From Corallococcus sp. CA053C (GTDB lineage Bacteria; Myxococcota; Myxococcia; Myxococcales; Myxococcaceae), in contig NZ_RAWA01000035.1 of assembly GCF_003611675.1 (NCBI RefSeq), positions 1-40,762 on the forward strand: a stretch of DNA of 40,762 nt. The letters run 5' to 3'. The translations under genes were made by a program, and so were the position numbers. The stretch's first letter is position 1, and each line of letters begins with the position of its first letter. This document shows, in pieces, positions 8,313 to 16,820 of this stretch. The notes beneath the pieces were generated by a model. That model saw only the letters and a program-made list of their open reading frames with translations. It was not told where the DNA came from and did no database searches.

Positions 8313-9742
8313 ACCAGGTGGAAGGACGTCTGGCGCTGGAAGGCCCAGCGCACGGCGCCCTGCGCGTCCAGCACCACGTCCTCCTCCTGGCCGGAGCGCA
8401 CGGGCTGCTGGTTCCACTCCGGGACGGGGGTGGTGGCCTGCAGCTCGATGGAGAACCAGGACTGGGGCATCACGCGGTGCTCGCCGTTGCCGGGCACGCC
8501 CTCCTGGCGGTCCCACATGCCAATCATGGGGCCGGCGCCGTGGCCGTTCAGGCCGATGGGGTGCGAGTACACGGTGCCGTCGATGCCCTCCGCCTTCATG
8601 CGCGCGAGCGCGGCGCGGAGCACCTCGTTGCCGGCGAGGCCCGGCTTGAGCTCCCCGATGACGATGTCCTGGAGCCGGTTGGAGGCCTTGAGCGCGGCCT
8701 TGAGGCCGGCGGGCGCGTCCGTCTCCCCTTCGCGCAGCACGTAGCCCATGTGCTGGGTGTCGGTGTTGAGGCGGAGCGCGGTGATGCCGAAGTCGCAGTG
8801 GAGCACGTCGCCGCGCTGGATGACGGGGTTGTCGCCGAGCTGTTCTTCGGTGCTGCCCTTGCGCTGCACGTCCACGTCGGGCTGGAACCAGGTGTCCAGG
8901 CCCTCGTCGGCGAGGCGCTGGCGCATCCACCACTCCACGTCCTTCGGGGTGGTGACGCCGGGGGTGATGACGGCGTTGGAGAAGGCGGTCTGGATGATGT
9001 TCCAGGCGTGCTTCGTGAGGTCCTCGAAGAAGCGGACCTCGTCGGCGCTGCGCCAGCCGAGCATGTCCAGGGGCAGGCCACCCGCGGGCTTGAAGCGCTT
9101 CACCCAGGTGGGGCCCAGGGCCTGGGCCATGGCTTCGTATTCGCCGTGGGTGAGGCCGTCGGCGAAGGCGATGGCGGGGGACACGTCGATGGCGATGGAC
9201 TGGGGCTTGCGCTCCTCCACCACCTGCTTGAGGAGGGGCCACTGTTCGGGGCCGAGGAGCTCCGCGGTGCGCTGGACGCCGCCGCTGTTCACGCGCTGCG
9301 GCGCGCGGAGGACTTCATAGAGGCCGCCCTGCGAGCTGCCGCCCAGGGCCAGCCGCTCCACGCCCTTGTCGCCGCCCCGGTCGAAGAAGACGTAGATGGT
9401 GCGGCGGCGCGCGGCGAAGGTGGTGGGGGACACGAGCGCCTTGAAGACGGGGTCTTCGTTGTGTTCGCGCATGGGGATGATCCACATCTGCACGCCGTAC
9501 TTGCGCATCAGCATGGGCAGCGCGGTGTCCAGGCGTTCGCGCAGCCAGGCCTGCTGACGGTCCGCTTGTTCGCGCAGGGTGCCGAAGGGGCGCTCCGGCG
9601 CGGCGGGGGCGACAGGCGCGGGCGCGATGGCCACGGGAGCCGCGATGACCGGGGGATCCACCTTCGCGGGGGTGACGGGCGCGGTGGCGCAGGCGGAGGA
9701 ACAGACGAGCGGGACGACGAGCAGGTGTTTCCAGGAGCGCAT
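8306..9742 (-). CDS. Exported M24 family metallopeptidase (Xaa-Pro aminopeptidase-like)
   Basis: A 478-residue dinuclear metallopeptidase of the pita-bread (M24) fold, expected to remove N-terminal residues next to proline. The catalytic domain (about 235-460) keeps the usual metal ligands: D317 (HCDFG), D328 (NTDTQ), H401 (NGHGAGP), E433 (SIEL) and a final Glu at 453/454 (GQEED). The N-terminal creatinase-like domain (about 60-225) is present. A signal peptide precedes a Pro/Ala-rich linker; Cys18 (CSSAC) could be lipidated, but the lipobox is poor. ATG 9742 begins the signal peptide; the open frame continues upstream without support. Its export suggests peptide scavenging in the envelope. 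Confidence 0.88.
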   Translation of the reverse strand: MRSWKHLLVVPLVCSSACATAPVTPAKVDPPVIAAPVAIAPAPVAPAAPERPFGTLREQADRQQAWLRERLDTALPMLMRKYGVQMWIIPMREHNEDPVFKALVSPTTFAARRRTIYVFFDRGGDKGVERLALGGSSQGGLYEVLRAPQRVNSGGVQRTAELLGPEQWPLLKQVVEERKPQSIAIDVSPAIAFADGLTHGEYEAMAQALGPTWVKRFKPAGGLPLDMLGWRSADEVRFFEDLTKHAWNIIQTAFSNAVITPGVTTPKDVEWWMRQRLADEGLDTWFQPDVDVQRKGSTEEQLGDNPVIQRGDVLHCDFGITALRLNTDTQHMGYVLREGETDAPAGLKAALKASNRLQDIVIGELKPGLAGNEVLRAALARMKAEGIDGTVYSHPIGLNGHGAGPMIGMWDRQEGVPGNGEHRVMPQSWFSIELQATTPVPEWNQQPVRSGQEEDVVLDAQGAVRWAFQRQTSFHLVR

Positions 9743-9794
9743 GGGCGCGCAGTCTGTCACGCGCTCCCGCGTGGCGCCGCACCGATGCGCGGCG

Positions 9795-10103
9795 TCACGA
9801 CAGGCCTGGGGGCGCGGCGCGGGGGCTGACCTTGCGCAGCTCGTGGAAGTGCTCTCGGACGAAGCGCGCGGCGTTGAGCAGGGCATCCACGGGCCCGACG
9901 CCCACCAGGCTCGCGGTCAGCGGGACCTCATGTCCGATGAGCACGGGGCAGTACCAGTCGCCGTTCGCGTCCTGCGGGATGGGCGCGGGCCTGCCCATCG
10001 TGACGCGTGAGACGTGCGGACGTCCGTGGTCGTCCTCGAACGACCAGTAGTCGTCGGCCACGGGATCATCGATGGACGTATGCCGTGGGGGGCCAGGGGA
10101 CAT
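9795..10103 (-). CDS. Small hypothetical protein, possibly DUF6968-like
   Basis: A 102-residue protein without signal peptide or membrane segment. The core has a strand pattern RVTMGRPAPIPQ, then DWYCPVLIG, then a helix GPVDALLNAARFVREHFHEL. The WxCPxxI followed by a D-A-L amphipathic helix resembles small proteins called DUF6968, but I hold that loosely. ATG 10103 follows GGAG at 7-base spacing and is preferred over the in-frame ATG at 10163. It lies between the M24 peptidase and Kelch genes on the same strand, with gaps of 52 and 79 bases. Function unknown. Confidence 0.65.
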   Translation of the reverse strand: MSPGPPRHTSIDDPVADDYWSFEDDHGRPHVSRVTMGRPAPIPQDANGDWYCPVLIGHEVPLTASLVGVGPVDALLNAARFVREHFHELRKVSPRAAPPGLS

Positions 10104-10182
10104 GGACGCACTCCGTGGATGGGACTCACGGCAGCGTGCGCGTGCCATCCCGTACCTGTCCATCCCCCCCTGGCCCGAGCCG

Positions 10183-11412
10183 TCAGTGAACAGGCTCGCC
10201 GCCCGGCAGCGCGCCCGCCACGCAGGGTCCGCAGTCGAGCGTTCCCCCGCAGCCGTCCGTCGTCACACCGCAGCCCGGACCTCGCGACTCACACGTCACG
10301 GGCATGCAGGGGGCCGGGACGTACTCCTCGCTCGTGGCCAGCGTGCCCAGCTCATTCACCCCGCCCACCACCAGCACCGTGCCCCGGCGCAGCCACAGCG
10401 CGCCCGCTTCGCCTCTCGGCTCATGCAGCGTGGGCGCTTGCGCCCAGGTGCCTCGCACCGGATCAAACCGCTCCGCCGCCGCCAGCGTGCCGCGCGTGGA
10501 GTGCTCGCCGCCCAGCACCAGCACCGCGCCCTCCGCCGTCACCAGCGCCGCATGGTGCTCGCGTGGCAGCTCGGGCGGATCCACCCGCTCCCATGCGTTC
10601 CGCTCTGGCACATACACCTCCGCCGTCCGCGCCGCGCGCTCCGTGGTGCCGCCCACCACCAACACGCGCCCGTCCGGCAACAGCGTCACGGTGTGCCCCA
10701 GCCGGTGCGTGCCCGCCGCGCCTCCCACCGTGCCCGCCTTCTCCCAATGGCCCGTCACCGGGTCGTACAGCTCCGCCTGCAACCCACTCGCGAACAGCAC
10801 CTGGCCCGACCGCAGCACCACCGCCGTCCCCGCGCCTCCCCGCACGAAGCCCGGGGCCTCCGCCGGCCGCCATACCCCCGTCGCCGGGTCGAACAGCTCC
10901 GCCGAACGCACCGGCCGCAGGTCCACGTCCGTGCCGCCCGCCACCAGCACGCGCCCGTCCGGCAACAGCACCGCCGCCGGGTCGTTGCGCGCCTCGGCCA
11001 GCGACGCAGCCACCGTCCACGTCCCCGTCTCCAGTGCGTACAGCTCCGCGCTCGCCAGCGCCCCCACCGTCACGCCGTTGGAGCCGCCCACCACCAGCAC
11101 GCGCCCGTCCGCGAGCCGCACCGCCGCGTGGTTGCGCCGCGCCGTGCGCAGCGCCCCCGTGGGCCGCCAGCGTCCGGTGTCCGGGTCGAAGACCTCACAG
11201 CTGCCCAGCGTGCGGTGCCCGTCGTGCCCTCCCGCCGCCAGCACCCGCCCGTCCTCCAGCGACACGTAGGGCAGCAGCCGGCGCGGCGTGGACAACATGC
11301 CCGGGACGACGGGCGCCTCCAGGCCTCCCGCGTCCGCTCGCGGCACGGGCCCGCACGAGAACATCACTCCCAACCACAGCGCCGTGACGCAAGATGTCGA
11401 AAACCGTCGCAT
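10183..11412 (-). CDS. Kelch-repeat lipoprotein with Cys-rich tail
   Basis: A 409-residue exported beta-propeller. After a signal peptide with a possible lipobox (MFSC), about six to seven Kelch-type blades follow, each with the pattern LxDGRVLVxGG ... AELYDPxTGxW (residues about 45-360). The C-terminus holds a Cys-rich motif, GCGVTTDGCGGTLDCGPC, a short module I know as recurrent in large extracellular proteins of myxobacteria. The propeller probably binds a protein or glycan at the cell surface; no catalytic residue is suggested. ATG 11412 starts the signal peptide. Confidence 0.85.
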   Translation of the reverse strand: MRRFSTSCVTALWLGVMFSCGPVPRADAGGLEAPVVPGMLSTPRRLLPYVSLEDGRVLAAGGHDGHRTLGSCEVFDPDTGRWRPTGALRTARRNHAAVRLADGRVLVVGGSNGVTVGALASAELYALETGTWTVAASLAEARNDPAAVLLPDGRVLVAGGTDVDLRPVRSAELFDPATGVWRPAEAPGFVRGGAGTAVVLRSGQVLFASGLQAELYDPVTGHWEKAGTVGGAAGTHRLGHTVTLLPDGRVLVVGGTTERAARTAEVYVPERNAWERVDPPELPREHHAALVTAEGAVLVLGGEHSTRGTLAAAERFDPVRGTWAQAPTLHEPRGEAGALWLRRGTVLVVGGVNELGTLATSEEYVPAPCMPVTCESRGPGCGVTTDGCGGTLDCGPCVAGALPGGEPVH

Positions 11413-11532
11413 GACCCCACCCGGACGTCTGACCGAGGGGTCCGTCTACCGCGCCGGTCTGACACGCCAGGCCCGCCAAGACCCAATGATTCCAGGGCCT
11501 TGCCCTGCCCGCCGGGTTGGAATGCCCCTGCT

Positions 11533-11560
11533 GTCCGAGGGCCTTCCGCGACGCTCGGAC
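11533..11560 (-). terminator. Hairpin after DUF2171 gene
   Basis: GTCCGAG (11533-11539) pairs with CTCGGAC (11554-11560) over a 14-base loop. It begins 2 bases after the minus-strand stop at 11562, so it is a candidate terminator for that gene. Confidence 0.5.
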
Positions 11561-11561
11561 G

Positions 11562-11876
11562 TCAGTGCCGCACGGGATCCACGGGGTTGTTCAAGGGCTC
11601 CGCGTCGATGCCCTTGCTGTCGCGCGGCGGCAGGGCTCCGCCGTCGTCATCCACCTCCAGCGTGAGCTGCGAATGGTCGGCCGGCTTGAGCAGGACCTCG
11701 TCCCCACTCACGGCCTCCACGTCGGAGTACTCGATGAGGTAGTCGCGCCGGGGAATGGGAATGAGGCCCTGCTCCAGCTCGAAATGCGTGTCGCCCACGC
11801 CGGCCACCCGGCCCAGCGTGCGTCCGTCAGCGCTGCGCACCGCCATGCCCTCGCGCACCTCTCCCGCGTGAATCAT
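11562..11876 (-). CDS. DUF2171 (PRC-barrel-like) protein
   Basis: A 104-residue soluble protein. Residues 1-70 match the DUF2171 pattern: a start like EVREGMAVRSADGRTLGRV, then HFELEQGL and PRRDYLIEYSDVEAV, i.e. a small beta-barrel that in PRC-barrel relatives acts as a binding module. The C-terminal 35 residues are acidic and look disordered. ATG 11876 follows GAGGAG; a much longer frame upstream is antisense to the next gene and is not credible. It is divergent from the small helical gene at 12048. Confidence 0.8.
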   Translation of the reverse strand: MIHAGEVREGMAVRSADGRTLGRVAGVGDTHFELEQGLIPIPRRDYLIEYSDVEAVSGDEVLLKPADHSQLTLEVDDDGGALPPRDSKGIDAEPLNNPVDPVRH

Positions 11877-11949
11877 CGTGTCGCTCCTCGCCGTGGCATC
11901 TCCTCCCAAGGTGGGGTCGCTCCCACTGCCGTGCGCGTCGTGGCGGGCA

Positions 11950-11968
11950 GCCCGGGGAGCCCCCGGGC
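11950..11968. promoter_or_regulatory. GC-rich inverted repeat in divergent intergenic region
   Basis: GCCCGGG (11950-11956) and CCCGGGC (11962-11968) with a 5-base spacer lie midway between the divergent DUF2171 and small helical genes. It could be an operator or an mRNA leader hairpin; no other promoter element is recognisable in the 171-base gap. Confidence 0.3.
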
Positions 11969-12047
11969 AGGCACCTTCCACGGCAGGGAGCCGGCCCCGC
12001 GTGCTCGGGGTGACGGTGCCTACCGTTCCTGTTGGAGGACCCCCACG

Positions 12048-12245
12048 ATGCTGCTGGAACTGTCGAACGAGGAGTCGCGCGTCCTGAAGGACACGCTGGA
12101 CGCAGCCCTGCGCACGCTGCTGGATGAGATCGCGCACGCGGATCAACGCGAGTTCAAGGAGGCCCTGCGCCACCGCTACGACCGGCTCCATGACCTCCAG
12201 CGCCGCCTGGAGCCGCTCGTGGAGAGCGAACAGGTCTACGCCTGA
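12048..12245 (+). CDS. Small helical hypothetical protein (65 aa)
   Basis: A 65-residue protein that is almost entirely alpha-helical with a heptad-like spacing of Leu (LLELSNEESRVLKDTLDAAL, then a second helix with RHRYDRLHDLQRRLEPL). It has no signal peptide, Cys or known motif. ATG 12048 follows GGAGG at 9-base spacing, which is strong support for such a short gene. Its stop is 7 bases from the convergent ATPase stop, and the 13-base stretch 12243-12255 spanning both stops is an inverted repeat (TGACG-CGA-CGTCA). It probably forms a helical hairpin or coiled coil; role unknown. Confidence 0.75.
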   Translation: MLLELSNEESRVLKDTLDAALRTLLDEIAHADQREFKEALRHRYDRLHDLQRRLEPLVESEQVYA

Positions 12246-12252
12246 CGCGACG

Positions 12253-13266
12253 TCACAGCGCCCGCCCCGTCTTCCCATCGAACCGGCGCAGGTAGCGCAC
12301 ATCATGGCGCAGCCACACCGGGGCTCCGCTCGCGGCGCGGAAGTCTCCGGGCGCCCTGGCCACCAGCCGCTCGCCCCCTGTCTCCACCGTCACCCAGACC
12401 TCCGCGCCCATGGGCTCCACCAGGTACACGCGGCCCTCGCGTGCATCCTCGGGCCGGGGGCCCTGGCCCACTTGCAGGTGCTCCGGCCGCAGGCCCAGCA
12501 CCGCGTCCTCCGCGGGCAGCCCCAGCGTGTCCGGCTTCACCAGGTTGATGCGCGGCGAGCCGAAGAAGCCCGCCACGAACAGGTTCGCCGGCGCGTCGTA
12601 GAGTTCGCGCGGCGGGGCCACCTGCTGCACCTCGCCCTGGCTCATCACCACCACGCGGTCCGACAGCGTCATCGCCTCCGCCTGGTCGTGCGTGACGTAG
12701 ATGAACGTGGCCTGGAGCTGCTCGTGCAGCTTCTTGATCTCCCCGCGCATCTGCGTGCGCAGCGCCGCGTCCAGGTTGGACAGGGGCTCGTCGAAGAGGA
12801 ACACCTTGGGCCTGCGCACCAGCGCGCGTCCCAGCGCCACGCGCTGCCGCTGTCCTCCCGACAGCTCCTTCGGCCGGCGCGCCAGGAGCGCCTCCAGCCC
12901 CAACATCGCGGACACCTCGCGCACCCTCGCGTCGATGTCCGCGGGCCCCATCCCCGCCACCTTCAGCGGGAACGCCAGGTTCCCCGCCACGTCCAGGTGC
13001 GGGTAGAGCGCGTAGCTCTGGAACACCATCGCGATGTCGCGCTCGCGCGGGGACAGGTCGTTCACCACCTGCCCGTCGATGCGCAGCGTGCCGCCCGACA
13101 GCTCCTCCAGCCCGGCGATGAGGTTCAACGTCGTGGACTTGCCGCAGCCGGATGGGCCCACCAGCGACACGAACTCGCCGTCCGCGATGTCCAGCGTCAC
13201 GCCCTTCACCGCCGCCACCCCGCCCCGGTACACCTTGCGCACGTCCTGCAGGGACACCGTCGCCAC
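12253..13266 (-). CDS. MalK/UgpC-type ABC transporter ATPase
   Basis: A 337-residue ATPase of the sugar-importer class (CUT1; MalK, UgpC, MsmX). It has Walker A GPSGCGKST (37-45), Q-loop in VFQSYALYPH, signature LSGGQRQ (135-141), Walker B VFLFDEP (155-161), D-loop SNLD and switch His193 (VTHDQ), then a C-terminal TOBE-type regulatory region (LGLRPEHL). The start is GTG 13266 (giving MATVSLQDVRKVY), which follows GGAGGTGG and matches the usual MalK start; ATG 13305 would add 13 residues. No permease or binding protein gene lies near, so it probably energises importers encoded elsewhere. Confidence 0.9.
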   Translation of the reverse strand: MATVSLQDVRKVYRGGVAAVKGVTLDIADGEFVSLVGPSGCGKSTTLNLIAGLEELSGGTLRIDGQVVNDLSPRERDIAMVFQSYALYPHLDVAGNLAFPLKVAGMGPADIDARVREVSAMLGLEALLARRPKELSGGQRQRVALGRALVRRPKVFLFDEPLSNLDAALRTQMRGEIKKLHEQLQATFIYVTHDQAEAMTLSDRVVVMSQGEVQQVAPPRELYDAPANLFVAGFFGSPRINLVKPDTLGLPAEDAVLGLRPEHLQVGQGPRPEDAREGRVYLVEPMGAEVWVTVETGGERLVARAPGDFRAASGAPVWLRHDVRYLRRFDGKTGRAL

Positions 13267-13397
13267 CCGCGCCACCTCCACCGGAATCGAGAAGGCGGCC
13301 AGCATCGCCGCCCCCGCGCGTCCCACAAGCCCGTCCCCACCGGCACGTACGGCCCCGGACATTCGAGCGCGCCCGGAGCCATTCGCGCCGGAGCCCG

Positions 13398-13682
13398 CTA
13401 CCGCTCCACCGTCACGCCCTTCCAGAAGGCCACGTGGTCCCGGATGTTGGCCGCGGCGGACTTCGGCTCCGGGTAGAACCAGGCGGCGTCCGGGTTCGTC
13501 TTCCCGTCCACCTCCACGGTGTAGTAGCTCGCCTCGCCCTTCCACGGGCAGGTCGTGTGCGTGGTGCTGGGTTTGAAGTGCTCACGGCGGATGCTGTCGG
13601 GCGGGAAGTAGATGTTGCCTTCCACCGTCTCGAAGCGCTCGGTCTGCGCGAGCACGACGCCATTCCATTTCGCGACTGGCAT
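13398..13682 (-). CDS. DUF427 domain protein
   Basis: A 94-residue soluble single-domain protein. The DUF427 pattern is clear: a start like AKWNGVVLAQTER, then YFPPDSI, the core STTHTTCPWKGEASYY, and AAWFYPEP...AANIRDHVAFW. Structures of this family show a small beta-tent fold; no biochemical role is established that I know. ATG 13682 follows AGGAGG at 8-base spacing. It lies between the alpha/beta hydrolase and the ATPase, all on the minus strand, with gaps of 36 and 131 bases. Confidence 0.88.
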   Translation of the reverse strand: MPVAKWNGVVLAQTERFETVEGNIYFPPDSIRREHFKPSTTHTTCPWKGEASYYTVEVDGKTNPDAAWFYPEPKSAAANIRDHVAFWKGVTVER

Positions 13683-13718
13683 TGAAGCAGCCCTCCTGGG
13701 CCTTCCGGTAACCGTGCG

Positions 13719-14546
13719 TCACCCGGTGTGCGCGGTGTTCGTGGACGCATGCTGGGTGAGGAAGGGGGCAAGCTCCGCGTTCACCAGCGCCGGCTCCTCC
13801 ACCGTGGACGAGTGCCCGCCGCGCGACAGGCGCACCAGCTTGGAGCCCGCGATGAGCGAGTGGATGCGCTCCGCCTTCGCGGGCACCGTCGCGCGGTCCT
13901 CCTCGCCCACGATGACGAGCGTGGGCGTGCGGATGCGCGGCAGCTCGTCCGCGACGCTCTTGCGCTGGATGACGCCGTTGACCGCGCGCCAGATGTCACG
14001 GCGGTTCTGGCGCAGGCGCGCGGCCCACAGCGCCCGTTCGGCCGCCCGGCCCGGGTCGGTGAGGAACGACGTGCCGAACATGATGCGCATCACCACCCCG
14101 GTGACGGGCGCAAGCCCCAGGTAGCGGGCAACGAGGTTGAGCGCCGTGTACTTGGGCACGTTCGCGGTGGGCTCGGGGTCGGTGGACGTCTCCAGCAGCA
14201 CCAGCGAGCGCAAGAGGTCCGGCCGGCGGGCCGCGAGCCGCAGGCCCACGAAGCCGCCCATGGACAGGCCCACGAAGTGGACGGGGCCCACGCCCAGCGA
14301 CTCGATGAGCGCCACCGCGTCCGCGTACACCGTCTCCATGTCGATGACCGCGTCGGGCGGCACCGCGCTCTGCCCCTGCCCCCGGTGGTCGTACGCGATG
14401 CAGCGGAAGCGGCCTCGCAGCGCCTCCACCTGCGGGTCGAACAGGCGCGTGCTCCAGAGGAGGCCGTGGCTGAAGAGGACCACGTCCCCCGCGCCTCCGG
14501 TGTCCTCGTAGTACAGCCGGGTTCCGTTCACGGACCGCATGGGCAT
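13719..14546 (-). CDS. Alpha/beta hydrolase
   Basis: A 275-residue soluble hydrolase. The fold is shown by the oxyanion HG (SHGLLWSTRLF), DHRGQGQS, nucleophile elbow GLSMGG with S95, acid D217 (GEEDRATVP) and H245 (GGHSS). The sequence is closest in style to the 3-oxoadipate enol-lactonase / non-haem haloperoxidase group, but these cannot be told apart by eye. ATG 14546 follows GGGAG; ATG 14540 is possible. The gene is divergent from the cytochrome gene. Confidence 0.88.
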   Translation of the reverse strand: MPMRSVNGTRLYYEDTGGAGDVVLFSHGLLWSTRLFDPQVEALRGRFRCIAYDHRGQGQSAVPPDAVIDMETVYADAVALIESLGVGPVHFVGLSMGGFVGLRLAARRPDLLRSLVLLETSTDPEPTANVPKYTALNLVARYLGLAPVTGVVMRIMFGTSFLTDPGRAAERALWAARLRQNRRDIWRAVNGVIQRKSVADELPRIRTPTLVIVGEEDRATVPAKAERIHSLIAGSKLVRLSRGGHSSTVEEPALVNAELAPFLTQHASTNTAHTG

Positions 14547-14606
14547 GGGCAGGTCTCCCTGGGTAGGTGCTGGTGACTGGCTCCTGGCAGCCGGCACCCT
14601 AGTCCA

Positions 14607-14623
14607 GCGCTCCCCGGGAGCGC
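14607..14623. promoter_or_regulatory. Perfect palindrome in hydrolase/cytochrome divergent region
   Basis: GCGCTCCC-C-GGGAGCGC is a perfect 8-bp inverted repeat around one central base, lying 61 bases before the hydrolase start and 110 bases before the cytochrome start. Its form fits an operator for a dimeric regulator, but a hairpin is equally possible. The remaining 186-base gap holds no gene. Confidence 0.35.
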
Positions 14624-14732
14624 AGCCCTACCCGGGAGGGCGGTGTCCACTGGAGGAGAGGGGCTGTCCGGCCTCACTCGGAGGGCCGCTTGTGCCGCCC
14701 GGCGGTCCGGGGGAGCATGGACGCACCTCCGG

Positions 14733-16820
14733 ATGCGCCCTTCTCGCCCTGTCCTCGTCTCCCTCGCGGTGGTTGCCGTCCTCGCCGTGGGGGTGGGTTA
14801 CGCCCTCCGCCCGGCGTCGTCCTCCGCGCCTGTTGCGTCCACGTCCGCGGTCACGACCCGGCCTCCTGTGGCTCCGGTGGACGCGGGAGGCCCTGCCGCG
14901 CCCGTGCCGGTGAAGACGGCGGAGGCGTCCCCCAAGGCTCCGGCGACGGCTCCGGCGAAGCCGAACCGGTTCGTGGGCTCCGAGGTGTGCGCGGACTGCC
15001 ATGAGGAGCAGCACACGGGCTGGAAGCACGACTGGCACGCGCGGGCGCTGTCCCCGGCGACGAAGCAGTTCGTGGTGGGCACGTTCACGGGCGCGGGCAC
15101 GCACTTCAAGGGCGAGTCCAGCGAGGCGTGGGTGCGCCGCGATGCCAGCAAGTACCTGATGCGCACCAAGGGCGCGGACGGGAACCTGGGCGAGTGGCCG
15201 GTGCAGTGGGTGGTGGGCGGCAAGCGGATGCAGGACCCCATCACGCTCTTGCCGGACGGGCGCTGGCAGGTGTTGCCGGTGTACTTCCACGTCACGGGCA
15301 AGGGCGAGTGGGTGGACTACTCGGAGAAGAAGCAGGGTGCGCTGGCGCCGGACCACCCGTTCTTCTGGGCGAACTTCCGCCGGAGCGCGCAGCACGCGTG
15401 TCTGGACTGCCACGTCACGGGGCTGGACGCGCGCTATGACCGCGCGAGCCACCAGTGGGAGACGAAGTTCGCGGACGCGGGCGTCGCGTGCGAGTCCTGC
15501 CACGGGCCGGGCGGGCGGCACGCGGATTCGCAGGCGGAGGAGGACATCGTCCAGCCGGCGAAGCTCTCTTCGGAGGCGGGCTTCGCGGTGTGCGCGCAGT
15601 GCCACGGGCCGCGCCGCACGCTGTTCCCGATGCTGGACGCGGCGCACCGCTTCCAGCCCGGCCAGCGCTACGACGCGAACTACCAGCCGATGGTGCTGTT
15701 GGTGGGCAACGAGCGCTCCGGCGACTTCTTCAACGACGGGCGTCCCAGCACGTCCAGCTTCGAGTACCAGTCGCTCATCCAGTCGCGCTGCCACATGGAG
15801 GGCGGGGCCACGTGCCTGACGTGCCACACGGCGCCGCACGACCCGCATGCGCCCAACGAGGTGAAGAAGCCGAAGGTGACGACGGCGCGCACGTCCGCGA
15901 ACGCGGCGACGTGCCAGGGCTGTCACGCGGAGGTGGTGGCGCAGGGAGAGAAGCACACGCACCACAAGGCCGCGGCGGCGCAGGACTGCATCGCGTGTCA
16001 CATGCCGCCGGTGGTGTCGGGCGTGTTGGATCACTTCGCGGACCACGCGCTGGACGTGCCGGTGCCGAAGAACACGGCGCGCCACGACGTGCCCAACGCG
16101 TGCAACAGCTGCCACGCGAAGGAGACGCCGGACGCGATGGACGCGGCGCTGACGAAGTGGTGGCCGAAGGCGGACGCGCGCCAGCAGCGGCGGCTGCGCC
16201 TGGCGGATGCGTTCGACGAGAAGACGGCGGCGTCCAGCCGGGGGCCGCTGGAGGCGGTGCTGGCGGACACGACGGAGGCGGGCACGCTCCGGGGCGCGGC
16301 GGCGAAGTTCCTGGCGCGGCGGTTCAAGCACGACGTAGTGCCGGCGCTGCGGGCGACGCTGAAGAGCACGACGGACAGCACGTTGCGCTCGGACCTCATC
16401 GACGCGCTGGGCAGCGTGAATGCGCGCGAGGCGGCGGAGGACCTGGTGCCGCTCTTGAATGACGGCTCGCTGTGGGTGCGGCAGGGCGCGGCGCTGACGC
16501 TGGCGGCCTTCGGCGACGCGCGGGCGATGCCGGCGTTGCAGGCGCTGGCGACGCAGCCGGAGACGAGCGGGCTGGTGCAGCCGCACGTGATGCTGGGGCA
16601 GCTGGCGATGCGCCGGAAGGACGTGACAACGGCGACGCGCGAGTTCGAGCGGGCGCTGGACCTGCAGCCCTACAACGCGGACGTGCTGGTGCGGCTGGCG
16701 GACCTGTACGTGGTGCAGGGCAACGTGGCGAAGGGCCGCGAGCGGCTGGAGGAGGCGCTCCGGTTTGATCCGCAGAGCCGCTCGGCGAAGCAGCGGTTGT
16801 CCATGCTGCCGGTACCGTGA
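14733..16820 (+). CDS. Octahaem c-type cytochrome with HEAT and TPR tail
   Basis: A 695-residue exported multihaem protein. After a membrane anchor or signal (about 8-25, VLVSLAVVAVLAVGVGY) and a Pro/Ala linker come eight CxxCH haem sites: CADCH (~86), CLDCH (~223), CESCH (~253), CAQCH (~287), CLTCH (~361), CQGCH (~394), CIACH (~419) and CNSCH (~457). The arrangement resembles the cytochrome c554 family. Residues about 500-610 form HEAT-like helical repeats (DLIDALGSVNAREAAEDLV) and 620-690 form TPR units (NADVLVRLADLYVVQG). No ribosome-binding site decides the start; ATG 14733 begins the hydrophobic segment. The stop overlaps the next start (GTGA). It is likely a periplasmic electron carrier or redox enzyme; substrate unknown. 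Confidence 0.88.
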   Translation: MRPSRPVLVSLAVVAVLAVGVGYALRPASSSAPVASTSAVTTRPPVAPVDAGGPAAPVPVKTAEASPKAPATAPAKPNRFVGSEVCADCHEEQHTGWKHDWHARALSPATKQFVVGTFTGAGTHFKGESSEAWVRRDASKYLMRTKGADGNLGEWPVQWVVGGKRMQDPITLLPDGRWQVLPVYFHVTGKGEWVDYSEKKQGALAPDHPFFWANFRRSAQHACLDCHVTGLDARYDRASHQWETKFADAGVACESCHGPGGRHADSQAEEDIVQPAKLSSEAGFAVCAQCHGPRRTLFPMLDAAHRFQPGQRYDANYQPMVLLVGNERSGDFFNDGRPSTSSFEYQSLIQSRCHMEGGATCLTCHTAPHDPHAPNEVKKPKVTTARTSANAATCQGCHAEVVAQGEKHTHHKAAAAQDCIACHMPPVVSGVLDHFADHALDVPVPKNTARHDVPNACNSCHAKETPDAMDAALTKWWPKADARQQRRLRLADAFDEKTAASSRGPLEAVLADTTEAGTLRGAAAKFLARRFKHDVVPALRATLKSTTDSTLRSDLIDALGSVNAREAAEDLVPLLNDGSLWVRQGAALTLAAFGDARAMPALQALATQPETSGLVQPHVMLGQLAMRRKDVTTATREFERALDLQPYNADVLVRLADLYVVQGNVAKGRERLEEALRFDPQSRSAKQRLSMLPVP

